Source: Planctomycetaceae bacterium
GTDB lineage: Bacteria > Planctomycetota > Planctomycetia > Pirellulales > Pirellulaceae
Reading direction: 5' to 3'
Length of the DNA stretch: 15,867 nucleotides
Assembly: GCA_005773145.1 (NCBI GenBank)
Contig: SXHS01000134.1
Location: 1 to 15,867 of the forward strand
In this document: piece after piece, positions 1 to 6,618 of the stretch
How the letters are laid out: each line of letters begins with the position of its first letter
Numbering within the stretch: position 1 is the first letter of the stretch
Made by a program: the position numbers and the translations under genes
The notes under the pieces: generated by a model
Seen by the model: the letters and a program-made list of their open reading frames with translations, nothing else
The model's database searches: none
Told to the model about the DNA's origin: nothing

Positions 1-1385
1 CCTGGTTCGGGATCACGCGCCTCTGGGTTCATGATCCCAGCCATCCACCTCAGGACGAGTTGGCTCGGTTTGTGCCCCTGTACACGGTCGCGGTCACAGC
101 CGCAGCCCGTCCAACGCCGCAAGCGGAGCCGGACTGGGCGATACGGTTGGCGCACGTGATACGCGGCGCGGTTGAGCGTTGGGCTGCGGGCGTCTGTGAC
201 GACGAGGATGTTCGCATTATGAACGATGCGCTAACATTGCAATGGCTCTCGAATGGCCGTGCGTCGAGCCAAGAACTTGAACCGCTGGTCGATCACTATC
301 GCAGGGTTGAGTTGCAGTTGCGGGCGGATCGCACCGTGGGGAGCGCTGCGGATTGGAATGAGGGACGTGATGAGCGATTGGCCATTCGAGGCACGTATAC
401 GGATTTGGGGGCGCCGGTCGCCCGAGGGGGAATTCGGGCACTGGGGGGGGCTGCAACCCGTGTGACCGAGGCGTCGAGTGGCCGTCGAGAATTGGCCGAA
501 CAGCTGTCGGACCCGCTGAATCCACTGACGGCGCGCGTGTACGTGAACCGCGTGTGGCACTATCTGTTCGGTGCCGGACTAGTGCGCACGCCGGACGATT
601 TTGGGCATTTGGGGGAACGGCCGACGCATCCGGAACTGCTCGATTATCTGACGGCTCGGTTTATCGAGGATGATTGGTCCACCAAGCGTTTGATCAAACG
701 ATTGGTGGTTTCTTCCGTGTGGCGTCAAAGTAGCCAAGCCGGGGCCAATGCCGTGGCCCACGACCCGGAAAATCGTTTCTGGCACCATCTGCCCATGCGT
801 CGGCTTGAGGCCGAAGCGATTCGTGACTCAATGTTGGTGGTAGCGGGACGGTGGAATTCGGCCCTCTACGGTCCCCCCATCGAGCCCTTTCGAGTGGCGG
901 AGGATCCGCAAAAGCGATTGTTTCGCGGACCCATCGATGGCCACGGTCGGCGCAGTCTGTACCTGGAGATGACACTCATGGAACCACCGCGTTTTTTGGC
1001 CCTGTTCAACCAGCCGATACCCAAGGTCACCGTTGGGGCCCGTGACGTGACCAACGTTCCGGATCAGGCCCTGACCATGCTCAACGATCCCTTTGTGATT
1101 ACCATGGCTCGAGACTGGAGTCAGCGAACCATGTTGGACCGTGCTCGCACGGTCGAAGAACGCGCGACGCGGATGTTTGCTCAAGCGTTCGGCCGTTTGC
1201 CGAGGCCAGATGAAACCGACCGTCTGGTGCGACTCGTCGAACAGAGTGCCAAGTTTCACTCACCGACGGTGGTTCCCGCAGGCCTTCGCGACACGGAACG
1301 AACCGCGATGCTCGATTGCCAGCCCGCGTGGCAGGATTTGGCCCACGCGCTGTTTAATCTCAAGGAGTTTGTATATGTCCCGTAG
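1..1385 (+). CDS. DUF1549/DUF1553 (PSD1) planctomycete protein, 5' truncated by the window
   Basis: This is the C-terminal part of a large exported-type protein. The frame is open from base 3 (W-F-G-I-T-R-L-W...), so the TTG at 60 is not a real start and the gene begins upstream of the window. The stop is TAG at 1383-1385. The DUF1553 signature is clear between about 510 and 740: NPLTARVYVNRVW, then LVRTPDDFG, GERPTHPELLDYL, and S-x-K-R-L-I-K-R-L-V-V-S-S with WRQSS. A conserved RRLEAEAIRD block and the usual ending L-F-N-L-K-E-F-V-Y-V-P follow. Such proteins usually also carry cytochrome-like and DUF1549 domains upstream, which are not visible here. Their biochemical role is unknown; links to cell-surface or polysaccharide degradation are inference. 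The last 11 bases overlap the downstream DUF1501 gene, a pairing typical of planctomycetes. Confidence 0.93.
   Translation, partial: WFGITRLWVHDPSHPPQDELARFVPLYTVAVTAAARPTPQAEPDWAIRLAHVIRGAVERWAAGVCDDEDVRIMNDALTLQWLSNGRASSQELEPLVDHYRRVELQLRADRTVGSAADWNEGRDERLAIRGTYTDLGAPVARGGIRALGGAATRVTEASSGRRELAEQLSDPLNPLTARVYVNRVWHYLFGAGLVRTPDDFGHLGERPTHPELLDYLTARFIEDDWSTKRLIKRLVVSSVWRQSSQAGANAVAHDPENRFWHHLPMRRLEAEAIRDSMLVVAGRWNSALYGPPIEPFRVAEDPQKRLFRGPIDGHGRRSLYLEMTLMEPPRFLALFNQPIPKVTVGARDVTNVPDQALTMLNDPFVITMARDWSQRTMLDRARTVEERATRMFAQAFGRLPRPDETDRLVRLVEQSAKFHSPTVVPAGLRDTERTAMLDCQPAWQDLAHALFNLKEFVYVP
1362..1367 (+). promoter_or_regulatory. Ribosome binding site of the DUF1501 gene, inside the upstream gene
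   Basis: AAGGAG lies 7 bases before the ATG at 1375, within the final codons of the DUF1553 gene. It fixes the start of the DUF1501 gene at 1375 rather than at the ATG at 1141, and implies translational coupling of the two genes. Confidence 0.75.
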
Positions 1386-2823
1386 ACCAACCGGCGGGGG
1401 GAAAAACGTCTGCTGGGGGCATGAGACGCCGGCCACGACGCGCCGGGAATTTCTTAGCCGCGCGCACATGGGATTCGGCTGGCTGGCCTTGGCTGGATTG
1501 GCAGAGCCGTGGGGATTCGCCGTCGCTCAGGAGCGCGCAGCCCAATACCGACCGCGCGCCAAGCGAGTCGTATTTCTATTCATGGATGGCGGAGTTTCTC
1601 ACGTCGATTCGTTTGATCCTAAGCCGGACCTGAGTCGCTGCCATGGGCAGCCCGCGAAATGGAAACCCGATGCGCTCTCACAAGGTGTCAGCAGTAACCG
1701 GAAATGGCTGGGCAGCCCGTGGAAATTTCGCCAGTACGGCCAGTCGGGGTTGTGGGTCAGTGACCTATTTCCGCACACCGCGCGCGTGGCCGATGAACTG
1801 TGCGTCGTCCGCTCGTTGACCGGTCAATTTCCGCTGCACGGCGCTCAGTCCTTGCTCATGCATACCGGCCGAGCGACGGCAGCGGCACCCAGCATCGGTT
1901 CCTGGGTTTCCTACGGACTGGGGAGCGAAAATGAGCAGCTCCCCGGCTATGTGCTTTTGAACAATGATTGGGTTCCCAACGGCGGATCCCAAAACTTTGC
2001 CAGTTCGTTTCTGCCGGCTACCCATCAGGCGACCATGGTCCGTTCGAAGGGGACGCCGGTCGACAATATTGTTCCCGCAGACGACGTGACGCTGCAACGG
2101 ACCAAGCTGGATTTTTTGCGTGAGCAAGATGAAGCCTACGCGGCGCAACGGCCAGGTCACGATGCGATTGAGTCGGCCATCCAGAATTATGAAGTCGCCG
2201 CCCAAATGCAGACGTCCGTCCCAGGGCTATGTGACGTCAGTTCCGAATCGGCCGAGACTCTGCGCCTGTATGGCGTGGACCGGACCAACGAATACGAATC
2301 GCTCTATTCTCTGCAGTGTCTGCGAGCCCGCCGCATGCTGGAGGCGGGTGTTCGATTCATCGAGATCACTTGCCCCAATACCCACCGTAACAACTCGCCA
2401 TGGGACCAACATGGTGACTTAAAACATCGTCACGCGGAAAACGCCCTCATCACGGATCAACCCGTGGCGGCATTGCTGATCGATTTGAAACGCCGTGGTA
2501 TGCTGGAAGATACGTTGGTGCTCTGGGCAGGGGAGATGGGTCGGACACCACATAGCTCTGGTGATGACGGTCGCGATCATCACGTCAGCGGTTACACGAT
2601 CTGGATGGCAGGGGCCGGATTGCGTGGTGGTATCACCTATGGTGCCACCGACGAAATGGGCATGAGCGCCGTCGAGAACCGGGTCGACATTCATGACATC
2701 CATGCCACGATCTTGCATCAGTTGGGACTGGATCACAAGCGGCTAACGTTTCGGTTTGGCGGACGCGATATGCGCCTGACCGATGTGCATGGACGCGTGA
2801 TGCGGGACTTGATGCGGTCCTAG
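1375..2823 (+). CDS. DUF1501 family protein, Tat-exported, alkaline-phosphatase/sulfatase-like fold
   Basis: This is a 482-residue DUF1501 protein. The start at 1375 is chosen for its AAGGAG site and because it places a twin-arginine signal near the N-terminus (T-T-R-R-E-F-L at 21-27, then a hydrophobic stretch to about residue 42). The mature part begins with K-R-V-V-F-L-F-M-D-G-G (64-73), matching the metal-binding start of the alkaline phosphatase/sulfatase superfamily. Later family blocks include LTGQFPLHGAQ, LWAGEMGRTP, GRDHH and the GGITYGATDE region near the C-terminus. Length is normal for the family. The frame also stays open upstream to an ATG at 1141, but that part lies inside the DUF1553 reading frame. 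DUF1501 proteins are almost always encoded beside DUF1553 proteins in planctomycetes, as here. The substrate is unknown; acting on sulfated or phosphorylated polymers outside the cytoplasm is inference. Confidence 0.93.
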   Translation: MSRRPTGGGKNVCWGHETPATTRREFLSRAHMGFGWLALAGLAEPWGFAVAQERAAQYRPRAKRVVFLFMDGGVSHVDSFDPKPDLSRCHGQPAKWKPDALSQGVSSNRKWLGSPWKFRQYGQSGLWVSDLFPHTARVADELCVVRSLTGQFPLHGAQSLLMHTGRATAAAPSIGSWVSYGLGSENEQLPGYVLLNNDWVPNGGSQNFASSFLPATHQATMVRSKGTPVDNIVPADDVTLQRTKLDFLREQDEAYAAQRPGHDAIESAIQNYEVAAQMQTSVPGLCDVSSESAETLRLYGVDRTNEYESLYSLQCLRARRMLEAGVRFIEITCPNTHRNNSPWDQHGDLKHRHAENALITDQPVAALLIDLKRRGMLEDTLVLWAGEMGRTPHSSGDDGRDHHVSGYTIWMAGAGLRGGITYGATDEMGMSAVENRVDIHDIHATILHQLGLDHKRLTFRFGGRDMRLTDVHGRVMRDLMRS

Positions 2824-2848
2824 TCCGCGCGGCAGAATCGAGCCAGTG

Positions 2849-3715
2849 TCAGACGAGTTCTTGGCCGATGGCAAAGACCTCGTCCGCATCGAGAACGAGG
2901 TCGGTGGCGGTGAAGAGCCGTTTGACCGCCTTCTTGTGGATCTTCATCTTCAGCCCTCCCACTCCGATGGCGCCAAAGCAGGTGACGCCTTCGCGCAATT
3001 GGGCTTGGTCCTGAATTTCGATCCCTTCGAGCCCCACAGGGGGGACGGCGTTCAGATCGATGGCGACACTGCGGGTTCCCATGCCACTCAGATCGCTCCG
3101 CGACGCCAGGGCAACCCCGGGCGCACCGCAGGCAATCAGTACATCCACGCCTCGGAGCATTTTCCCTAGAGTGCCGGGGCCGGTAGTCTCCACCGGTTCA
3201 ACTTGAGCGTCTGGAACTTGTCGTGCCACATCCTGAGCCACCTCGGCCGCGCGGGCTGCCTGTCGCGATCCCACCAACAAAGTGGCCCCTTGCCGGGCCA
3301 ATAAACGCGACACGCGACGGCCGACGGGACCACTTGCCGCCAGTACCAAGGCGCGTGCGTTCTCCAAACGCACATGTTTGGCTGCGCACAGCACGGCGGC
3401 AGCGGCCGTGGTATTCGCCCCATTGGCATCCATCAGCACGGACACCCGCATCGGTCCGAAAAAACAGGAAACGACCTTTTCCAGGAGCCGCTCTCCTGCC
3501 TGCACATCCGAACCGCCAATAAAGATGGCGGTGTGTTCCAAATCGGCCGGACGTCGGGTAAAAATAGCCCCATACACCAAATCGCGCACGGACTCAGGAT
3601 GGATGCCGCCGTGACGCAGGAGGTGGTCCACTCCGGCATCCGCTGCCACCACCGAGTCGAATACGCTTGGGTGTGGATCGGTATCCAATTGCAACAAGAT
3701 TTTCGGAATCGCCAT
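2849..3715 (-). CDS. NAD(P)-dependent methylene-tetrahydromethanopterin dehydrogenase (MtdA/MtdB/MtdC family)
   Basis: A 288-residue cytoplasmic enzyme expected to oxidise methylene-H4MPT to methenyl-H4MPT with NAD(P)+, the step after Fae. It resembles Methylobacterium MtdA along its length: LLQLDTDPHPSVFD (7-20), the I-F-I-G-G-S-D-x-x-A-G-E-R block (65-76), FFGPMRVSVLMDANGANTTAAA (85-106), a Rossmann nucleotide site A-S-G-P-V-G-R-R (127-134), and F-G-A-I-G-V-G-G-L-K-M-K-I-H near the C-terminus (248-260). Length is normal (about 290). A planctomycete class called MtdC has been described; whether this gene is MtdB or MtdC, and whether it prefers NAD or NADP, cannot be settled by eye, so no symbol is given. 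It lies 81 bp downstream of fae on the same strand. No Shine-Dalgarno motif is visible before its ATG at 3715. It converges with the DUF1501 gene across only 25 bp. Confidence 0.9.
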   Translation of the reverse strand: MAIPKILLQLDTDPHPSVFDSVVAADAGVDHLLRHGGIHPESVRDLVYGAIFTRRPADLEHTAIFIGGSDVQAGERLLEKVVSCFFGPMRVSVLMDANGANTTAAAAVLCAAKHVRLENARALVLAASGPVGRRVSRLLARQGATLLVGSRQAARAAEVAQDVARQVPDAQVEPVETTGPGTLGKMLRGVDVLIACGAPGVALASRSDLSGMGTRSVAIDLNAVPPVGLEGIEIQDQAQLREGVTCFGAIGVGGLKMKIHKKAVKRLFTATDLVLDADEVFAIGQELV

Positions 3716-3745
3716 AGGGGTCGGTCAATTGTGTAGGGTCGCAAT

Positions 3746-3776
3746 CGGGCCAGTACCGCTCGCAGACGGTGGCCCG
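3746..3776 (-). promoter_or_regulatory. Intercistronic hairpin between fae and the methylene-H4MPT dehydrogenase gene
   Basis: CGGGCCA (3746-3752) pairs perfectly with TGGCCCG (3770-3776). Inside it, CCG (3756-3758) pairs with CGG (3767-3769) after a three-base bulge, leaving an eight-base loop. In the minus-strand transcript it lies 20 bases after the fae stop and 30 bases before the next ATG. No T-run follows, so an intrinsic terminator is unlikely. An mRNA processing or stabilising element that lets fae exceed its partner is plausible inference. Confidence 0.5.
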
Positions 3777-3796
3777 GTTCGTGCCCGACTCTAATC

Positions 3797-4294
3797 CTAG
3801 AAGCCACGGAACGGATGCGCGGCCTTCTCCTTGCCGGCAATCATCTCGTCGGCGGATGGCTTGGACTTCATGGCGCTGGCCAGGGCCAGCATGGTGGCTT
3901 CATAGTTGTACTTGTAGATTTTCTTGTCGTCTTCGGCTTCCCAATGGATGAATACACCGCAGACGATCACCAAGTTCTCGCATTCGGACTTGGAGATCAC
4001 GCCTTTTTCCACGGAGTCGGCAACGGCCTTGGCCACGGCAGCCTGGGCGGGACCGAACATTTGTACGGCCTGCTTGGCTCCCTTAATGGTAACCTTCGTA
4101 ATCATGACCGTCGCTGGTTTCACCGCCAGGTTGGGCTCAAGCACGGCCAAGAGGTTACTGTGACCGGAGCTCTGGCGTGCCAAGGCATTCGCGAACGCGT
4201 GGCCTACTGGCCCGTCCTTGCTACCGACCAACAGGTCGATGTGCGCGATCTCGTTACCATCACCAACCAGTGCTTCCCCAATGAACATGGACAT
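3797..4294 (-). CDS. fae: Formaldehyde-activating enzyme
   Basis: A 165-residue cytoplasmic enzyme that condenses formaldehyde with tetrahydromethanopterin to methylene-H4MPT. The family is recognisable throughout: F-I-G-E-A-L-V-G-D-G-N-E-I-A-H-I-D-L at the N-terminus with the catalytic histidine at 18 (equivalent to His17 of the Methylobacterium enzyme), VGHAFANALARQ, LLAVLEPNLAVKPATVMITKV, the QMFGPAQAAVAKAVADSV block, VFIHWEAEDDKKIYKYNYEAT, and the terminal AAHPFRGF. The length is typical and no key residue is missing. The ATG at 4294 is preceded by AGGGAG at a spacing of 8; a second ATG lies two codons further in. Fae is the first gene of the fae-dehydrogenase unit and faces the ATP-grasp gene across 102 bp. 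Confidence 0.97.
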   Translation of the reverse strand: MSMFIGEALVGDGNEIAHIDLLVGSKDGPVGHAFANALARQSSGHSNLLAVLEPNLAVKPATVMITKVTIKGAKQAVQMFGPAQAAVAKAVADSVEKGVISKSECENLVIVCGVFIHWEAEDDKKIYKYNYEATMLALASAMKSKPSADEMIAGKEKAAHPFRGF

Positions 4295-4325
4295 GAATAC
4301 GGCTCCCTACTAAATTGTCAGCTCG

Positions 4326-4355
4326 ATGATACCCCAGGCCGAAAATGACTGCCAT
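4326..4355 (-). promoter_or_regulatory. Possible sigma70-like promoter of fae in the divergent region
   Basis: On the minus strand, ATGGCA (4355-4350, 4 of 6 to TTGACA) is followed after 18 bases by TATCAT (4331-4326, 5 of 6 to TATAAT), placing a start about 25-30 bases upstream of the fae ATG. The whole divergent region is 4295-4396. No equally good plus-strand promoter for the ATP-grasp gene was seen. Planctomycete promoter consensus is poorly known, so this is tentative. Confidence 0.33.
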
Positions 4356-4396
4356 AAAGGCTTCGGCGCCTCAACAACAAGCCAAGACGATACCAC

Positions 4397-5626
4397 ATGC
4401 GCGAAGAAATGCAAGGACGGGTAACGCCGGATGGCCCTGCCGATTTGCTGATTGTGGGGGCTTCAGCTCGCGCTGCGGCCGCGTCCGCCGTGGCGGCCGG
4501 ATTTCGCGTGGTCGCTGTGGACCGTTATCAAGACGTGGATCTTGTTAAGCTCTGCCCAACCCACAAAATCGACCGCTACGAAGTGGACCTGCTCCGCGTT
4601 GCCGATACGCGGGCCTGCCGATATTGGATGTACTTGGGGGCGTTGGAAAACCACCCGGCGGCCCTAAACGCGCTGGCGGGCCGTTTACCGTTGTTGGGTG
4701 TTTCCGCCGACCAAGTTCGGTTGGTGAGATCGGCTCCGCATGTGGCGCGGGCGCTGGCCCAGGAGGGGATTCCCTTTCCTCGCACGCGGCAGAGTCCACG
4801 CGATGTTCCGCAGGATGGTTCCTGGCTACGCAAACCCCAGGCGTCGTGCGGTGGCGTGGCGATTGAACCTTGGTTCGGAACTCTGCACACAGACACCAAC
4901 CGATCGTCCCGAGAATGGTACTACCAACAACGCGCAGCAGGCTTGCCCTGCGCGGGACTCTACGTCGCGTTTTCGGATGAGACTCGGCTTTTGGGGGTGA
5001 CGCAGCAACTCCTTGGGCAGACTTGGTGTGGCGTGCGTGGTTTCCGCTACTGCGGATCGATCGGACCACTCGCGCTGACTGGCACACAAGAGCAGCGTTG
5101 GCGGCGGTTGGGATCGGTGGTCGCGGCCCGGTATGGTTTGCGCGGCGTGTTTGGCATCGATGCCATGATGGAACGGGATGAGGTGCTGCCGATCGAGATC
5201 AATCCCCGTTACACGGCCTCGGCGGAAGTGGTCGAGCGGGCGACCGGACAATCCGTGTTGGGGGCGCATGTTGCCGCGTGCGTACCCACCGACAAATGGT
5301 TGGATACCTGGGCCCTGCGTGCCGTCCCGCCATTGGGCGGAGGTGCCGCTAACGATTACGGGATTCAGTCTCCCGGTACCGTCGTAGCTGGTAAGGCCAT
5401 TGTCTATGCCACGACATCCATTACCATTCGTGACAGCTGGGTTGGACACTGGCTGCAATTGCCAGATGACGCCCGAGGGCCGCAGGTGGCCGATATCCCC
5501 GCGCCCGGTACTCAGATCGCGGTGGGCCACCCGATCGCTACGGTATTGGCGGATGGGAACCGTCTCGAAGATGTGCGCGAACGGCTCCAGGCCCGCGCCG
5601 AGAATCTGTACGGCTGTGTAGAGTGA
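4397..5626 (+). CDS. ATP-grasp superfamily carboxylate ligase, unassigned substrate
   Basis: A 409-residue predicted cytoplasmic ligase that would activate a carboxylate with ATP and join it to an amine or similar acceptor. An N-terminal Rossmann-like part (A-D-L-L-I-V-G-A-S-A-R-A-A-A at 15-28) is followed by the ATP-grasp fold: S-W-L-R-K-P with Gly-rich C-G-G (142-153), G-V-F-G-I-D (250-255), and the metal/ATP-binding E-I-N-P-R-Y-T-A-S (267-275). The C-terminal 80 residues (A-D-I-P-A-P-G-T-Q-I-A-V-G-H-P-I) resemble a small beta domain. No Shine-Dalgarno motif fixes the start; ATG at 4409 is an alternative. The gene is divergent from fae. ATP-grasp proteins occur among poorly characterised genes of H4MPT-linked C1 clusters, and MfnD of methanofuran synthesis (tyramine-glutamate ligase) is an ATP-grasp enzyme. 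A C1-cofactor role here is therefore reasonable inference, not proven. Confidence 0.87.
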   Translation: MREEMQGRVTPDGPADLLIVGASARAAAASAVAAGFRVVAVDRYQDVDLVKLCPTHKIDRYEVDLLRVADTRACRYWMYLGALENHPAALNALAGRLPLLGVSADQVRLVRSAPHVARALAQEGIPFPRTRQSPRDVPQDGSWLRKPQASCGGVAIEPWFGTLHTDTNRSSREWYYQQRAAGLPCAGLYVAFSDETRLLGVTQQLLGQTWCGVRGFRYCGSIGPLALTGTQEQRWRRLGSVVAARYGLRGVFGIDAMMERDEVLPIEINPRYTASAEVVERATGQSVLGAHVAACVPTDKWLDTWALRAVPPLGGGAANDYGIQSPGTVVAGKAIVYATTSITIRDSWVGHWLQLPDDARGPQVADIPAPGTQIAVGHPIATVLADGNRLEDVRERLQARAENLYGCVE

Positions 5627-5646
5627 CACGAGAGGAAACCATCACG

Positions 5647-6339
5647 ATGGCATTGGATGTGAGCCGCACGGGAGACGATCCCCTGCGAGTGGTCGCGTTC
5701 GATCTGGATGGACTAATGTTCAACACCGAGGAAATCTATACGGATGTTGGGGGACAACTCTTGGCACGCCGCGGTAAATCCGTCACCCGCGAGCTTTTGG
5801 ACCAAATGATGGGTCGACCGAGTCCGGTTGCTTTGCAGATCATGATCGATTGGCATGATCTGGATGCAACGGTTCCCGAATTGGAGCAGGAATCGCAAGT
5901 TCTATTTGAGGATCTGCTAGAGACGCGATTGGAACCGCTCCCCGGTCTCCTCGCGCTCTTGTCGGCATTGGAATCGGCCGGCGTACCTAAGGCGATTGCT
6001 ACGAGCAGCCGTCGGGTGTTGGTGGACCGCATTCTTGGCTTGCAGGCGATGCATGCGCGGTTTGATTTTATTCTGACCTGCGAGGACATTGTGCACGGCA
6101 AGCCTGATCCCGAGATCTATCGGAAGGTCGCCAATCAATTCGGCGTGCCGTCGAAGCAGATGTTGGTGCTGGAAGATAGTGAAAATGGATGTCGCTCTGG
6201 AGTCGCGGCGGGTGCGTTTGTGGTGGCGGTGCCGGGGCCTCACACGTCCCGCCATCAGTATCCCGGTGCTGCTATCATCGCCGACACACTCCAAGATCGC
6301 CGCATTTATCATGCGCTGGGACTGCCGCCCGTGGCATAG
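5647..6339 (+). CDS. HAD-superfamily phosphatase, beta-phosphoglucomutase-like (subfamily IA)
   Basis: A 230-residue haloacid dehalogenase-type hydrolase with all four catalytic motifs: D-L-D-G-L-M-F-N-T-E (nucleophile and acid at 19 and 21), A-T-S-S-R-R (motif II), G-K-P-D-P-E-I-Y (motif III lysine) and E-D-S-E-N-G (motif IV). An alpha-helical cap between motifs I and II, about 60 residues, fits the beta-phosphoglucomutase/phosphatase class. ATG 5647 is preferred because AGAGGAAA lies 8-9 bases upstream; a GTG at 5623 in the same frame overlaps the ATP-grasp stop. The gene follows the ATP-grasp gene by 20 bp and is probably cotranscribed. The substrate is unknown. Its last two codons and TAG lie inside a 23-bp repeat, so the present C-terminus (L-P-P-V-A) may have been set by repeat insertion. 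Confidence 0.9.
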   Translation: MALDVSRTGDDPLRVVAFDLDGLMFNTEEIYTDVGGQLLARRGKSVTRELLDQMMGRPSPVALQIMIDWHDLDATVPELEQESQVLFEDLLETRLEPLPGLLALLSALESAGVPKAIATSSRRVLVDRILGLQAMHARFDFILTCEDIVHGKPDPEIYRKVANQFGVPSKQMLVLEDSENGCRSGVAAGAFVVAVPGPHTSRHQYPGAAIIADTLQDRRIYHALGLPPVA

Positions 6340-6380
6340 GCTTCTAGCCTGTGAGAAGTGGCATAGGCTTCTAGCCTGTG
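6331..6380. repeat. Two identical 23-bp hairpin repeats separated by 4 bp
   Basis: Two identical 23-bp units (6331-6353 and 6358-6380, GTGGCATAGG...AGCCTGTG) are separated by AGAA. Each contains a stem-loop, CATAGGCT-TCT-AGCCTGTG, eight pairs including one G-T. The sequence resembles dispersed planctomycete intergenic repeats known to me from memory; spurious reading frames through it carry the tell-tale RLEAYAT peptide. The first unit overlaps the end of the HAD gene and provides its stop codon. Confidence 0.85.
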
Positions 6381-6480
6381 GTGATTCTTGCAGAATGCCG
6401 CCATCGGCAGGCAAGATGCCAGCATGCCGGCGCAGCCACAAGGCTCGTCAGGCTCGAAGCTTGTTTCACGTACCGGGAAT
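6381..6480. repeat. Run of short adjacent stem-loops following the 23-bp repeats
   Basis: Directly after the 23-bp repeats come three more small perfect inverted repeats almost end to end: ATTCT-TGC-AGAAT (6384-6396), TGCCG-CCAT-CGGCA (6396-6409) and GGCA-AGA-TGCC (6410-6420). A direct repeat of GGCTCG follows (6442-6447 and 6451-6456). The stretch is probably part of the same repeat-derived insertion. No protein-coding signal was seen in it. Confidence 0.5.
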
Positions 6481-6503
6481 TGCCCGAGATCCACGAGATC
6501 GCC

Positions 6504-6533
6504 TTGACCGTTTTGTCGCGTGCTGAGTACAGT
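6504..6533 (+). promoter_or_regulatory. Possible promoter of the SpsF-like nucleotidyltransferase gene
   Basis: TTGACC (6504-6509) and TACAGT (6528-6533) are separated by 18 bases, giving a leader of about 80 bases before the ATG at 6619. Its position just after the repeats suggests that the downstream two genes can be transcribed independently of the ATP-grasp/HAD pair. Assigned by consensus match only. Confidence 0.35.
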
Positions 6534-6618
6534 ACGCCCGCGCTGCCTCCCAGCGGCACGGATCACGCCTGCGGGAGATCGCGTAGGACGGACCATCTGG
6601 ATTGGCAGGGGTGACTCG

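Noticed and set aside
1141..1374. Extension of the DUF1501 gene to ATG 1141
   Set aside because: It would overlap the DUF1553 gene by 245 bases and bury the Tat signal internally. ATG 1375 has AAGGAG at good spacing.
2824..2848. Terminator between the convergent DUF1501 and dehydrogenase genes
   Set aside because: The 25-base gap contains no stem-loop with a T-run.
3815..4348. Plus-strand 177-residue open frame over fae
   Set aside because: It is the antisense of fae, whose conserved sequence accounts for the open frame.
4826..5629. Minus-strand 267-residue open frame
   Set aside because: It is antisense to the ATP-grasp gene, whose motifs (WLRKP, EINPRYTAS) are unmistakable. It shows no domain and is a GC-rich shadow frame.
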